The position numbers were made by a program, and so were the translations under genes. A DNA stretch of 64,000 nucleotides, taken from Moringa oleifera. Its lineage: Eukaryota > Streptophyta > Magnoliopsida > Brassicales > Moringaceae. Under the pieces are notes generated by a model, which worked only from the letters and a program-made list of their open reading frames with translations, had not been told where the DNA came from and searched no databases. Location: the NCBI GenBank assembly GCA_021397835.1, contig JAJFZO010000799.1:3782001-3846000 (forward strand), given 5' to 3'. Positions 22,332 to 35,736 of this stretch are shown here, one piece after another. Within the stretch, counting starts at the first letter, position 1, and every line of letters begins with the position of its first letter.

Positions 22332-24039
22332 ACTGCATATTAATAATAAAGAGGAAATAACAGCAAATGGCACAAGTTTCCAATTAGTAATAATAATAAT
22401 ATTATTATTTTTCTTTCATTTTTTAATCTGTACCATAAAAATATCATGCATCATGACTGTGGATTACAAAATTTTTTCTTTTGTGTTTTTAACTATTTTT
22501 ATTCATAGACATTGTTTGTACATTGACAATTATAAATATTAATTATTTTTAACATGCAATTTTAGTGATTATTATTTATAATTATTTTTAAAATAATTTT
22601 ATTATTTTTTATTTTTTAAATATTAAATTATCAAATTCAATAAAAAATAATTTAAATATAATAAAAATAATATTTATTAAATTAAATACACTTAAAATTA
22701 AATGTATATTTAAATAAATTAAAATTTTAAAATTTAAAATATAATTTAAAATTTGAAAAGTAAACAAAAGCCTTAACTTGAGCTTTTTAAGTTATGGAGA
22801 TAATAGATTCGGAAAACACCTTTTAAACATTGGACTCTTGCATAAAAAAAAATTAGATTATCTTATAAATACATGTACTCAGCTTAGTGAATCTTAATTT
22901 AAGAAGGGCTGGCATTAAAGGTCGTTGATAAAAGTGGAAGAAAAGCAAAACCCCCGCCACTTGAACTCTCTCTCTCACCTCTTTCCTTTTTTGTCTCACT
23001 CTTGCTCTATGTCCATAATAGTCAGGTCCATCCATATCCCCATTGGTTTGCTTAGTTTGCTATAATTCCCTCGAGATCTTTTCCCATCGAAGGCAAATAG
23101 GATGATCTAGAAATCATCTCATTGGATCTCTATACAATGGCCTTTGAGACAAGAAGTATTGGAGCTCGCCTAGGTTTCAATCTCCGTTTTCTTTTTTCCT
23201 TTGCGACTAACCAATCTTATCGATTCTAATTACATGGGTGAACCTAATTCCTTTTTCGCTGTTAAAAATTTCGCTTCTTTCTCTCCTTTTATTTTGTTAT
23301 TGTGAAATACAGCGTCTTATTGCAATGAACTCAGCGAATTTGATTTTTTTTTTTTTTTGTTAGTTCCTTTCTTTTCCAAGAATCCTGGACGAAGATGCAA
23401 ATGAATGGTAGGGAGTTTACATGCACATATATTTGAGATTAATCTTTTTTTATTCAAGAATTGTTGCTAAAAGAATATATTTTATTATGTTTTTTAATAA
23501 TCATAGGTTTTCTCCTTCTCTCTCTCTACCTTAATTTACAGTCATGACTTTTTCCTCCTATTTGCTATCTATTTGCCTCTATATGTAATTGTCTTAGCTA
23601 ATTTATATATGTGTTTATATATTTAGTGCGTAGTGATTTTCTTGTAGCAATGTTGAGTAAAATCATAATGTCACTTCTTGTTGTGTAGCTCTGGAATTTG
23701 GAAGGAATATATGTGCCATTTGCTTAAGGCAGATTATCCTTGAGGAAGCTTTATTTTTCTTTTGCTCCTCATGGTTGCAATCTTACTATTCTGTGGCTTT
23801 ACACTATAGTATTTGATGAGTGCCTTTGCATACAAAGCTTCAACGCATTCAAGCTGCCTTTGATCCAGCTCTCTATGTTATTTTACAGTTTCTTATCTTA
23901 TATGTTATATGATTGGTAAATAACACGTCCATCCATCCATCTATATATATATATATGTGTGTGTGTGTGTTGCTTATATAAAATTATATGCCATAGATTG
24001 CTCCATAGGTTTGGTCTTGATGGACATATTTTCTTTATT
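22332..24039. other. Spacer downstream of the aldo-keto reductase, possible old 5' leader
   Basis: After a very AT-rich 3' flank (22340-22780) comes a more balanced stretch, 22910-23180, with CT-rich runs that look like a plant 5' leader. It might be the leader of the MADS gene whose exon remnant lies at 24091, but no MADS exon was found. The only ATG frame there (23137) gives about 30 codons of no family. Confidence 0.35.
23931..23970 (+). repeat. Compound microsatellite (ATCC)n(TA)n(TG)n
   Basis: CCATCCATCCATC is followed by about ten TA units and then about eight TG units. This simple sequence is likely length-variable. Confidence 0.9.
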
Positions 24040-25280
24040 TTTTGGGTTCCACTCGATTAGCAATCCTGATGAAGTATTCCCTATTTGTCTTTCAACATGC
24101 TCATGACACTGGCGAGATACTAAAAATGCAGTTATGGTACTATTGAAGTGAGCAAACCATCGAAGGAGCCAGAGGGAGCTTATCTACGCCTTAGCCTTAT
24201 ACCCCCAACAATTCAATTCTTGAATTTTGCTAAATGAATTGCTTCTTTATGTGGCTGTATGTTAGATGAACTAGTATGCCCTATATACCCTTAACAGTTC
24301 AATGCCAAGTATTTATGTTGGTGTACAAGGAGACTAACTGAGAAGAATAATTAAAGGTGTAAGGAATATATAAGTGAAAACTAAATTCTTTTATGAAAAT
24401 TTCAATCTACCAAAAGAGTTGTTGGGATGATCTTGATGAGTGATGGTGTTTAGTTTTGACAAGAAAAATTGAAGAGAGTGAGGAAGTCTAGATGAAAGTT
24501 TAAATCTTGATCACTATCATGGTTGAAAATTGAAAATTTATGAGTGCTTCCTCTCGAGATTTACTAATACTTGTGGTCTTGTCTTTTCAAATTAACTATA
24601 GCTTCGACGGACGAGATAAAAATTAAACAATTTTCTCTTTTAAAAAAAATTATATGTTGTTGATTTCTGTTTAATGTTTAATGCCAGTAGAGTACCTTTC
24701 ATTGTCCCGTTGTATATGAGGGTTACAATTTTATTTATAGACCATTTTTTTTTTTTTTAGGGTGGACTTGCTTGGTTCTAGGAAGACATGCCATTTTGTG
24801 GAAAATATGGCACTGCAACTAATTGCCCAGTTTACCAACTCCTTGTTGCATCTTATCTTATGCTTTAAACTGTACTATAAGAAATAAATTCTTTGATGGC
24901 ATTATCCTACTATAAAGCATCATGATCACAAAAGAAATCTTAAAGTTACCCAAAACTTGTTTAAGGTTTAGATATAAATGTACTATTGTACAACCAAACA
25001 GTAACGTGTTGGTAAACTATTACTGTAACTGTAATGTAAAAACTTTCTCATGGAGGTCACTGGCTAGTGAATCACATGGCACAAGCTATGTAGTGTGGCT
25101 TCCTTTCGTTGAATTCTATTTTCTCTCTTTTCAAAGTCTTTTGAACCTTTGTAGAAAGTGTCCTGCGCATTCAATGCTTGATAACTCTTTGGAAGTTAAT
25201 CAGAGCATTTATTAGCCTATGATTTCTTCTGGAATATACTTCTTTCAGTTGAGCATGTACTATCAATTACTGGCCTATTT
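24040..25280 (+). repeat. Inverted duplication arm B
   Basis: It carries the same host sequence as arm A (13194-13424 plus 19022-19450) in opposite orientation, uninterrupted by the MULE. The match is clear at 24060-24180 and 24870-25280. The stretch between has no counterpart in arm A. The arms are about 5 kb apart at their inner ends. Confidence 0.85.
24091..24180 (+). pseudogene. SEPALLATA-like MADS-box exon fragment, arm B
   Basis: From 24097 the frame reads MLMTLARY, then a TAA stop at 24121, then KCSYGTIEVSKPSKEPE. This is the same exon as in arm A, with the stop replacing the Gln expected in RYQKCSYG. Arm A keeps the frame open but has changes this copy lacks (IKV for IEV). Neither is plausible as a working gene. 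Confidence 0.75.
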
Positions 25281-26379
25281 CTTGGGTTCTAGAAGTGATT
25301 TTCTTTTGATTCCAAATTATATCTGTTCTTATCAACCACCTTGTGCAGGGGTATTACCATGGAGATTGTTTTGTTTATAGTTATGCAAAGAATATGAGGT
25401 TATTATTCATAAAATGCAAGGAAAATAAATGAAGCAGAGGAGAATTATAGTTTTGCAGTGGGAAGGAGCATGCGACTGAAATAATCAGTATGTTTCGAAG
25501 AACATAAGTGATAGAGAGAGTAGTCAAACTTAACTGTTTGACATATATATATCAATGATTGTATTCTTTTCAATGACTTTTCTCTATATAGTCTTATTTG
25601 CATGGTAGTGTTGGTCATTCGAGGGTGTCAGACAACTAGTAGAAGGATTGTTTTATTGTTTATTTAATGGAGCCATTTAGATTGCATGGAATGAAATTAG
25701 ATTGAGAAATAGAGCCTATATTTGTTTTTAAACTATGGAAACAACTACATGAAAAGTGTTTTAGGTTCATGGTTTAATATGATCAAACTTCAGCCATTTG
25801 AGTCCATTTAAATCACGTTATATTATTTATGAACTTGGAATATAAGAATATAAGTCAATTAAATTACATTTTCTTATTTGTTTTCTTATATTTATAAATT
25901 TTTTTAATACATCGGGTGCTCACAAAAGTGTTTAACAAAGTAATGAATATTCGATATTCGAGTAATTGTTCTTATAAAATACTTTGATTCATGATTTTTA
26001 CATGTATTTTTTATTTTTTGGTCATACATTATAAATTAATTATTATTTGTTGAAGATTGATAAATAGTATTTTTGTGAGCTAATGTAGTAGATGTTAACT
26101 TTTCAAATTTAGAAGCATTAGCGAACTTTTTATGTTGAATTGTATTTTTATTAAATGATTATTTTATATTTTAATATATTTTTATTATGTAAAAAGATAC
26201 ACCGTAGATAATATTTATTTATGAATGATTATACTCGTTTTGATTACATTTTATTGTAAGTTATAGAATTTTAATTTATATCTTAATTTATGATTTTTAA
26301 AAAATAAATAGCTGCAATTAATTAATTACATTAACTTAGCCACTTTTGTTCAATGGTCCATAAACAATAACTTGTATCT
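25281..26379. other. Intergenic AT-rich DNA
   Basis: No open frame with family resemblance and no clear repeat. The A+T content rises to the right. Confidence 0.5.
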
Positions 26380-26760
26380 ATTTTAATGATAATTTTTTAA
26401 TGGTTAATATATAATTATTTGTAAGATTTTTTTGTTGTAATCATTTTGACATTTAATGACAAAAAAATTGATATTAATAAAATATTTTAATGATAATTAT
26501 TAATTATCACAAACAAAATAAAGGTTAAATTACTTTTAATAGTAATTGTGTTAATTGCTTTACAATTTTTTCTAAAATACATAAATGTTTAGCAGCACTT
26601 GTAATTGTCACAAATAAAAAAAAATCAATTTACTTTTAGTGATAATTATTAATTATCACAAATAAAATTAAAGTCAAATTTACCTTTAGCAACAATCATT
26701 AATTGCCATTAACAATTTTTGGTAGATACATATTCTTTTCATGATATTTATTTTTATTTT
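26380..26760. repeat. Short imperfect palindromic repeats
   Basis: The word GATAATTATTAATTATCAC, itself near-palindromic, occurs at about 26493 and 26640. Related forms (TAGTAATTGTGTTAATTG, CAACAATCATTAATTGCC) are spaced about 60-90 bases. This resembles a subterminal repeat cluster of a small transposon, but no termini were recognised. Confidence 0.4.
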
Positions 26761-27636
26761 TACAACAATCATGATAATTACTGTTATAGTGTTTTCTCGA
26801 CTTCAGTTACATTGATTTTTTAAAAAAATGTTAGTAAAACTTTTAGTGGCAATGTTGCTAAACATTAAAACAATTGTTGCTAACAAATTTTTATGTTATA
26901 ATGCATAGAGGGACAAAATAAAGAGAGAAAGTTAACGATAATTTTATTTTTGGTTCTTTTTTAGATGGTAATATTTTTGTAAAATGATCCAGTTACATTT
27001 TTAATATGATGTTATTGATAATATTACAAAGATTTAACCCAAAAGAAAGAAGTCTTTTGGATGTGGCATTTATATGTACTACAATCCAATTAAAGTTTTA
27101 CAAAAAATTGTCAAGATGGCATAAAGTCAAAATAATTAGTTTTGCCCAAAGTAAAGATTCATATTTCATCCATCTTGTATTGTCAAAGAAAAAACTTTAA
27201 GATTAAAATGGTACAGCTCATAAATGTGTTAAATATTATTTAAATATAAAATATATTCAAATTTTTAAATATTTAAGTGTTATTTTAAAATTTATTTTAA
27301 ATTTTAAATTTGAATCAACATAATATTTTCAAAACCATTGGTAGTTTTTTTTTTTTTTCCTTTCATATAGAAGAAATACTAAAAAACTATGTTAATTAAT
27401 TTTCTTTGTCTTCTTTGTCAAAAACAATGTTCTTTTTTTAATTGGTGAATTTTCACTATTGTTTTTTATAAATTCACAAAGACTTGTCATATCCTAAAAG
27501 CTAGTGAAACCCAAAAGTAATCTCATTAGGAACGGTGGGAAGGGGGGTAAATATTACTTAAAAGAAAAGCGTATCTCATACATGTTTCAAGTTTTCATTT
27601 ACTATATTTTCAAAAATCTTAAAAAATAATATTTAA
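26761..27636. other. Intergenic AT-rich DNA
   Basis: Nothing recognisable. A short frame at 27006 has no family resemblance. Confidence 0.5.
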
Positions 27637-29460
27637 ATGGAGACAAAAACAATTGCAACAACAATCGAACTTATGAATCAAGATTTAGTGAAATTGGATC
27701 GTTTTGATGGAACAAATTTCACTTGTTTACAAGATCAATTCAAATTCTTGTTAATTGCTATTAAAATATATTATATGTTTAATCCAAATTTCAAACCAAT
27801 TTCAAAGCCTTCTGACAATAATTTTGGACAATTGAAGGCCAAGTAGGAGAAATATCAAGAGGATGAACTCATATATCATGGACATATTCTGAATACCTTG
27901 TCAAACTGTTTTTATGATCTCTACATTAACACATCTTTTGCAAAAGAGATCTAAAATGCACTAGAACTTAAATACAAAGTAAAAGAGGAAGGTGACCACA
28001 AATTTTTTATTTCCAAATACTTTAATTTTTAAAATAGTTGATGACAAAATTATGTTGTCTCAGGTTCATGATTGTTAACAAACTAAAGGCTACGAAAATT
28101 GCATTTCTTGTGGCATTTCAAGTTGGTAAAATTATTGCAAAATTTTCACCAACTTGGAAGGGTTACCAGAAGAAATTTTCACACTATCAAAGACTTTTCT
28201 TTGGAATAGATTTAGAAACATAAGAAAGTTAAAGAAGAATCAAGGGCAAGAGAAAAAAATGAACATTTTGATACTAGTATATTTACAGTCAATATTGTGA
28301 AAAAGCCCAATCCTGCTAATAACACAAAGAGAAAAATTTAGATCCTAAGAAGAATCAAGAAAAATTGAAAAATTTTCAAAATAACAAGGAGACCAAAGGG
28401 TCTTACTTTGTTTGTGGCAAAGTAAGGCATTATACTCGTAATTGTAGGTTTCAAAGGACATAAAGTAAAGAGACAAAGGTAAATTTTCATGAAAAAAAAA
28501 AGAGGCTGTCGCTTTTGTGCACGAAGTCAATGCGATCCAAACAAAAGGAATGATTCTTATGCCACTATTCATGTCTCATATGATAAGTCCTTAGTCAAAA
28601 GTTATCAAGAAGTCAATAATGGATAAGAAATGCATATAGGAAATGAAGTTTGCTCTAAAGTAGTTGGTAAAAACAATATGGAACTCATTTTAACTTTTGA
28701 AAAAAGGATAACTTCATCCAATGTGCTTCATATTCTTGACATGAACAAAAACTTGGCTAACAAGGATTGGAGAAACTTAAGATTACAATAGTAAAATAGT
28801 ATATAAATCAAAAAAATTAATTTTGTGCTAAAATTTATTTTAATTGAAGAGGCTATTCCTGTGATGGAATGGTCAAGTTATGTATAATAATAATAATAAT
28901 GGTAATAAGAATGTTTCTTTTGTTTTTTTGCTTGATTCTATATTCTTATGGCATGGATGGAACTACTACTATGAAAAGAATGGTTATATGTGATTTAATT
29001 TCTTATGATATGAATTAATTTAAAAATGCATTGAATCTAAGATTAAAAAGAAACCTTTTTCATAGTGCTCAAAGAACCCTTCAACTTCTAGATCTTATGC
29101 ATATTGATATTTATGAATTCAGTGGTATGTTAACTAGAAAAAGTAATAAATGTTTTGTAAATTTCATTGATGATTGTTCTAGATTTACAAATATTTATTT
29201 CTTAAAACATAAAGATCAAGCTTTCATTATGTTTAAAGTATATGAAACCGAGGTTGAAAGCTAAATAGGAAAAAAAAATTAATGTTCTTAGAAGTTATAA
29301 AGTATACTTTGGAAATGAGTTTTATGTCTTTTGTGAGGAACATGGTATCATACACCAAATTTCAGCGCCACAGAGACTTAAGCAAAATGATTTAGTAGAA
29401 TACAAAAATCAAACATACATTGACATGGCTAATGCTATTAGGTGCAAAATTACTATTTAA
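27637..29460 (+). pseudogene. Ty1/copia retrotransposon relic (gag and integrase parts)
   Basis: The frame from 27637 reads LVKLDRFDGTNF and, after stops, YHGHILNTLSNCFYDLY, the UBN2-type gag of plant copia elements. Around 28408, YFVCGKVRHYTRNCRF is a CCHC knuckle with its first Cys changed. The integrase part at 29060-29430 shows LLDLMHIDIYEF and FIDDCSRF, the two Asp regions of the catalytic core, then an HQISAPQ-like piece. Protease, reverse transcriptase and LTRs were not found. The relic ends where an LTR fragment of another family begins. Confidence 0.8.
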
Positions 29461-31030
29461 TTTATATCAAGATTTTTCTTCATGTGGTCTAAGGTTGAGA
29501 GTTTCCTAGATTAGGGTTAAGTTTCCCTTTCTTTTAGTTTGAGATCAGGATCTCCCTTCATCTAGTTTAAGGTTGAGAATTTTCTTGATCAAGATTTCAA
29601 GTTGGAAGCCAAATTTAGGATTTCCTTCATTCAAATCTAGTTTAAGAATCACTTCATCTGGTTTTGAAGACCTATAATGTTCAGATCGGGGTTTTCAATC
29701 TTTTAAGTCAAGACCAAGTTTCAAAGCTTAAAATCCAAAATTAAGATTTGAAATTTTTTCCATCAAATCTAGAATCAGGATTTCTCCCATCATCGAGATT
29801 TAAAATTCAAAGCTTAAGATCGAAAATCAGAGTCTACCATGAAAACACTATTCTCAAAAGGTTTAACATGTTGGCAGACCTGTATACTATACAAACTTTC
29901 AAAAAGCTGGTTAGAAAATTAAATATTCAAGAACTAATGAGCAAGATAAAAGAATCACCCACCAGTGCATCTTAGATCAATGGTAGGTGCATGCCATTTC
30001 TATTAGATGTTCCGCACTTTTTGAATAATTGATAGGCTTTTAAGGAAGACCCTACTAAGCTCGAAAAAAAAAAGGCCACTAGGCACATTGCACTTTTTTG
30101 TTTCGCCAGCCATTAGATGCGAACCAGTGTTGATGAATCCCTATAAATAGAAGTAGATCTTCAGTTACACAAGGATAAAGGAAAGAGATTAAAGTGAGAG
30201 AGATTCAATCCCCAGTGAGACACATACATTAAAGTCAGGAAAAGCCAAGTGAGAGACACAGATTAAGCATTCTTACTTGCACTTAGACACTTATAGCAAA
30301 GAGAAGAAATTCTTTCTAGAATTCTCTCAAAAATCTCTCTGTAGCTTTCTTGGTTTTCATTAAGTTTTTCCCTTTAATCAAAGAAATTTTTATTCGAAAT
30401 CTTGTATCCATTCATTTTGAAGAATGGAGGGATTCTATAAAAAAGTGTAGGGGACTTCAAAAGGTATGTAAGCTCTCTTCTTGAGTATAGTTACTACATT
30501 TTATTCATCTTTTTGAATAAAAATTGCTTAAGTTGAATTGTCATTAGATTCCTTACTAAATTATTTATGTTTGATCTAGATTAAGAATATTTTTATGATT
30601 ATATTAGAATTTTTTTCTTATGAAAATTTATTTTGCTTGATAATAAAAATATGATATATACGATATTTAATTTTTATTTTTAAAAAAAAAAGGTGAGCAA
30701 GTGAAAACCGATTTCGTTTTCTTAAAAAAAATATATTTTGGTACATCAGGATTGAATAAGTACGAAATTCTAAATACTTTGATCAAATACCCCTAAAATA
30801 AATTTGCAAGAAAAAAAATCAAAATGGTATCAAATTTTAAATGCTTTGGGGTTGTCAATTCTTCCCCAAGTGTCAGTAACTCTTGGACAGAGAATCTTAA
30901 TTATTTTTTTTTACTCGTTAACTTTACTCTAAAAAGGTGTCCAATCATATCTAAAAGGATTGATGTGACTCTTCTTCTTTTTTCATGTTGTAGGTTTTCT
31001 CGATTGAAATCCCGATCAGGATAATTAATA
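29461..31030 (+). repeat. Third LTR copy of the LARD family, 5'-truncated
   Basis: It shows the same repeated words (TCTAAGGTTGAGAGTTT, TCTCCCATCAT), the TAACATGTTGGCAGACC landmark at 29862 and a TATA box at 30142. The R-U5 part matches 5150-5920, including a CTCGATTGAAATCCCGATCA end near 31020. It starts in the middle of U3 and has no partner, so it is a truncated solo LTR or a fragment. Confidence 0.78.
30142..30149 (+). promoter_or_regulatory. TATA box in the third LTR copy
   Basis: TATAAATA appears in the conserved context CCCTATAAATAGAAGTAGATC, shared with the copy at 13162. Confidence 0.5.
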
Positions 31031-31155
31031 GGTAATTGCTAATTTACATGATCTAGTTTATTAGCAAAATGTATTGTAGTGCCCAAGGACCTAAGGACTT
31101 TAATCTAATTTTTTCCTTATCTAATAGTTTAATGATAGAGATGACATTACCTTAA

Positions 31156-31376
31156 TGTTAGATCCCTTATTTATATCACATATATTAAAAGGAAGAAAAT
31201 AGTTGGGAGTGACATCTCCTTAGTAAGGAGTAAAAAGAATAATTCTTAGAGAAGTTTGTTACGTAGATGTAGATAAGAGGGTAGAATATATGTTGTTACA
31301 TCTTTTCCTTGGAAATTTGGTCATTGATTACTATCTTATTACCTATTTTTGTCTTTTCTTACACAAAGGCTTATCA
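31156..31376 (+). repeat. Left LTR of the Ty3/gypsy element
   Basis: Starts TGTTAGATCCCTTATT and ends GGCTTATCA. It is 221 bases long, lacking about 120 bases present in the right LTR. Confidence 0.8.
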
Positions 31377-31506
31377 TTTTCGTATTAGAGCTAAAACTCT
31401 AAATATTAACGATTCATAATTGTATAGAGTCTCATTTGAATGTTATTAAAAGGGTGATTTCTAAGCTTAAATCAAAGATAAGCTCCCATCAAGAGAAAGC
31501 TTAACG

Positions 31507-34500
31507 ATTACCTATTATTAAGATGGATACTACTGGCCCTATGAAATGTTTTGCAAATATAATGAAGGTTTAGGAGGAGATTTTGCATGAACTAGTAGCT
31601 TAGGGCCGTCAACCCTTTGGTAAGTTAACGGTGTCCGTGGAAGGTGTTGAAGCTTCTTTGAGCCTTAAGCTAGGAATATCCGTGAGTTTGATGGGATGTA
31701 AATCTTCTTCTCAAGCAATGGGTGGTCTTCATGACATTAGTAATCGCTTTGATATTAGGCCACATAAATTAGAGTTACCAACCTTTGATGGAATAATCTC
31801 GATGGCTAGATTTTGAAGGTTAAGCATTATTTTGCTCTTAATCAGCTTATGTTAGCTAAGAAGGTCGAATCATTATCATATCTTTTGAGGGCGATGCATT
31901 ATTCTAGTATGAATATGAAATTCAGCTATACCCAATTCTTGGATAGGATGAGATGCAGAATTTGGTCTATTTCGTGAAGGCTCTACATACCAAAAGTTTT
32001 TGGCCTTAAAGTAAATTAAATTATTGTCTAAAATTTGAAATGTTAGGTGCATAATTGGCTAATACACTATCACTAGAGGTTATAGAGTCAACATTGTTTA
32101 ATAGCTTGAAAGAGGAGATTTAGACAAAACTCTCACTTTTTGAGCCCATTAAGGTTAACAAAATTATTGACACAACCTAAAAGGATGTAATGAGCTTTGG
32201 AAGAAATGTGTTCGGCTTGGGAACACTAAGGCACCTTTTTATTTAAGTGGATATCTACTAAACATTCTCTGGCAATAAGGGAAAAATTGATCTCCGATAA
32301 GAATGAAGTTGCCATTCAAACGTGAGGTTTGTGTTACATATATGATGAAAAATTTCACTTGGTTATTGCTACAAGAATCGCGAGCTTCAAGTTCTAGTAG
32401 TGCAGGACTCGTATGGGAAAGATGAATCTACTGAGGATATAGATATTGTTAACAAGATAAAACCAAAAGAGGCAGATGGTATTAAAAAGGTATTGTCTTG
32501 AACTTTATTTAAGGTTTCAAGTACGATTAATGGTAAGTCATGGTCCTTATTGACGGAGGTGCCATTATCTAATGTTGTAGCTACTAAACTTAAATTGCAT
32601 GTTTCTCCTACTTCTGTATTTGAAGTTCATCTAAGGAATGAAAATTCTATTCTGACTAAAGAGGTCTGTCAATGAGTGTTATTGTCTCTTCAAGGCATTA
32701 ATATTTTAGAAGATTTCATTCTCATGAATTTAGGTAGTACCGATGTAATAGTGAGTGTTAAATGGCTTAACACTTGGTAGAATAACACCAATTATTATGT
32801 TCATATAATTAAATTTAAGATTGGTGACAAACATGTTACTTTAAGAAGAGACCCTTCCTTAAATCACTTTATTATTTCTCTTAAGTCTATGGTTTGGGTG
32901 CTTAAAAAAGAAAAGGCAAGATATCTAATACAATTGAGATCTACTAAAGTACAAGCGGATATGCCTATTTCTAGCGTTCCACCAATGATACAAAATGTTT
33001 TACATGAATTCCAACAAGTGTTTTGATTACCTTATGGGTTACCTCCTCGCAAAGATAGGAAACATGCAATTGTTCTGAAAGAAAGTACCAACCCGATAAA
33101 TGTTAGACCTTTTTGTCATCCTTAAGCTTAGAAAAACAAAATTGAGAACCTAGTGGCAAAATGTTGCCAATGGGGATTATTCAACCCAATGCCAATCTTT
33201 TTCCAATTTAGTGTTATTGGTAAAAAAAAAAAAAAAAAGATGACAGTTAGCAATTTTATGTGCATTATAGAGCACTTAATCGTGCTACAATCCTTGACAA
33301 GTACTCCATTCCTGTCATTGAAGAACTCTTAAATGAATTGAGTGGTGCTAGAGTCTTTTCCAAATTAGACTTAAAGTCAAGATACCATTAAATAAGGGTG
33401 TAAGCTGAGGATGTGCTATTAATGGCTTTCCAAACACATGAAGGGCACTATGAATTTTTGTTATAATAATTCGTTTAACCAATACCTTGGTAACTTTTTG
33501 ATCTCTCATGAATGAGATTTTTAAATCATATCTTTGTCTCTTTATATTGGTGTTTTTTAGATGATATTCTCATTTATAATAAAACTTTAGTGAAGCATAA
33601 AGAGCCGCTATTCACACATTACATGTGTTGCTTCACCACCGATTTTATGTCAACTATAAGAAGTGTGCTTTTGTCTAATAGCAACTTCAGTGTCTTAGCC
33701 ACGTGATTTCAAAAAAAAAAAAAGGAGTGGTAATTGATCCTTCCAAAATTCAAGATTAGCTATAACTTACTAATTTACTAGCAGGCTATGGCTTTATTAC
33801 GCAACCTTTTACTGACCAACTTTACAAAGATAATTTTTGCTAGAATGAGGCAGCATCTCATACATTTGAACATCTTAAGTTTGCCATGTCCTTTGTGCTA
33901 GTTTTAGCTTATATGACTTTCCTCAAACATTTCTTATAAAGATTGATGCTTTTGGCTATGGAATAAGTGTCGTGTTGATGTAAAATAAAAAACTAATAGT
34001 TTATTTCAGCTAGGCCCTCAATAAGCGCGCTTAATCAAAATCGATTTATAAAGAAAAAAAAAAGATATTATTCTCAGATGAAAAAAATGGAGACCATATT
34101 TACTAGGAAAGGAAGTTGTTCTTCGTGTTGACTAACATAGCTTATAATACTTGTTGAAGTAGTGACTGGTTATTTAGGAATACTAAAGTGGATGTTAAAA
34201 CATCTGGGGTATGATTTTTACATAAAGTACAAACCAGGAGCTAGTAACACGACTATTGATGCTCTCCCCTATGTGCCTAATCAAGTCTTACTTACTATTA
34301 TGATTTCATCTTAGTGGCTGGATTGGGATGTTTTGCAGAAGGAATTGGCTATTGACTCTTTTATCTCTTAGATTTTAGGTAATTTTACTTCAAAACAGCA
34401 AACAACACTTTGATTCTTTATGGTTGATGGCAAATTACTGTATAAAATAGGGTTTTAGTTCTCTCTAATGATTCATCACTTATACCTATTTTCCTTCATG

Positions 34501-35720
34501 AATATCATGCTTATGTCATAAAAGGTCATTTCCACGAAGTCAAGACCTATAGAAGGTTAGCTGTAGATGTCTATTGGATTGGAATGAAGTGGACTCACAT
34601 TTCATTGTTGCTTTCGATGTTCGTAAGAAACATAAAACTTTGGCTATGTTACTTGCTGGATTACTCCATCCTTCACAGCTACTAAATTAGGTTTATGAGG
34701 ATCTTTCCAAGATTTCATTGATGGCTTACCAAAATATGAAGATTTTGACACTATTTTGGTGGTAGTAGATTGTCTCAACAAATATGCTCACTTTCTTCCA
34801 CTTCGGCATCCTTATAAGACCCAAATGGCAGCTGAAAAATTAATTCTTATGTGGTTAAGCTTCATGGTATTCTTTATTTTATTATTTCAGACAAGGATTA
34901 AGCTTCTTTGAGAAAATTTTGGGAGGAATCATTTCGATTACAAAGCACTAAATTGTGTCATAGCACCGCCTACCATCCACAAATAGATGTCCAAACAAAG
35001 ATCGTGAACAAATGCTTGGAACTTATCTATGTCGTTTGCTTTGGAGCAACCATGTTGATGGATTAAATGGTTAGCATGGGCTGAATGTTAATACAACTCA
35101 CTGCCACTAGTTTTACACCTTTCAAAATATTGCATAGTCGTGAACCTCCTTCCTTAGTAAAGTTGGCTCTACTTTTGGCATGGATATTATTTTATAAAAA
35201 AAATGATATGCCTTCTTGATGAGCTTTAGATGCATTTAGTTCCGCAGCAAATAAAATTTCAAGCAGATAAATATTGTCAGGAAGTCACTTTTTAGAAAGG
35301 TGAATGGATATTTATCAAATTAAGGCCTTGTAGACAAAAAAGTCTTGTTACTAGAAAGAATAAAAAGCTATTTGCACGTTATTATGGACCATTTAAGGTT
35401 GTGGCCAAAGTTGAGAAAGTTTCTTATAAGCTCACTTTACTTGATTCTTCCTTAGTGCATATGGTATTTCACGTCTCCCAACTAAAAAAGCTATTGGAGC
35501 TACTTATACATCGTCACTTTTCCCACCATAACTTAATGCAAATATGAAGCTTATTATTCAACCTAAAGCCATGCTTGGAGTGGGATCACTTAATAATCAA
35601 GGAAGCTGTGATATTGACATTCTCATTAAGTGAAAAGACCAACCAAAATTTGAGGCTACTTGGAGCATTTCAATGAGACACACAACCAATTTCCTAATTT
35701 TCACCTTGAGGATAAGGCGA
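31507..35720 (+). pseudogene. Ty3/gypsy gag-pol relic
   Basis: Recognisable pieces, separated by stops and frameshifts, are: gag (HKLELPTFDGI near 31765); the run-up to reverse transcriptase (GLPPRKDRKHAIVLKEST near 33040); the polymerase active-site motif FLDDILIYN at 33554-33580; RNase H-end and linker motif YKPGASNTTIDAL near 34230; integrase core DFIDGLPKYEDFDTILVVVD near 34717 (frames differ); and the C-terminal GPFKVVAKVEKVSYKL and VFHVSQLKK near 35390-35490. The last motif is common in chromovirus-type Ty3 elements, so that lineage is likely but not proven. Confidence 0.85.
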
Positions 35721-35736
35721 ATGTTTAAGCGTGTAA

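Noticed and set aside
23137..23230. ATG frame considered as the lost MADS-domain exon of arm B
   Set aside because: It gives about 30 codons without the conserved MADS residues. A few shared letters with the usual start are not enough.
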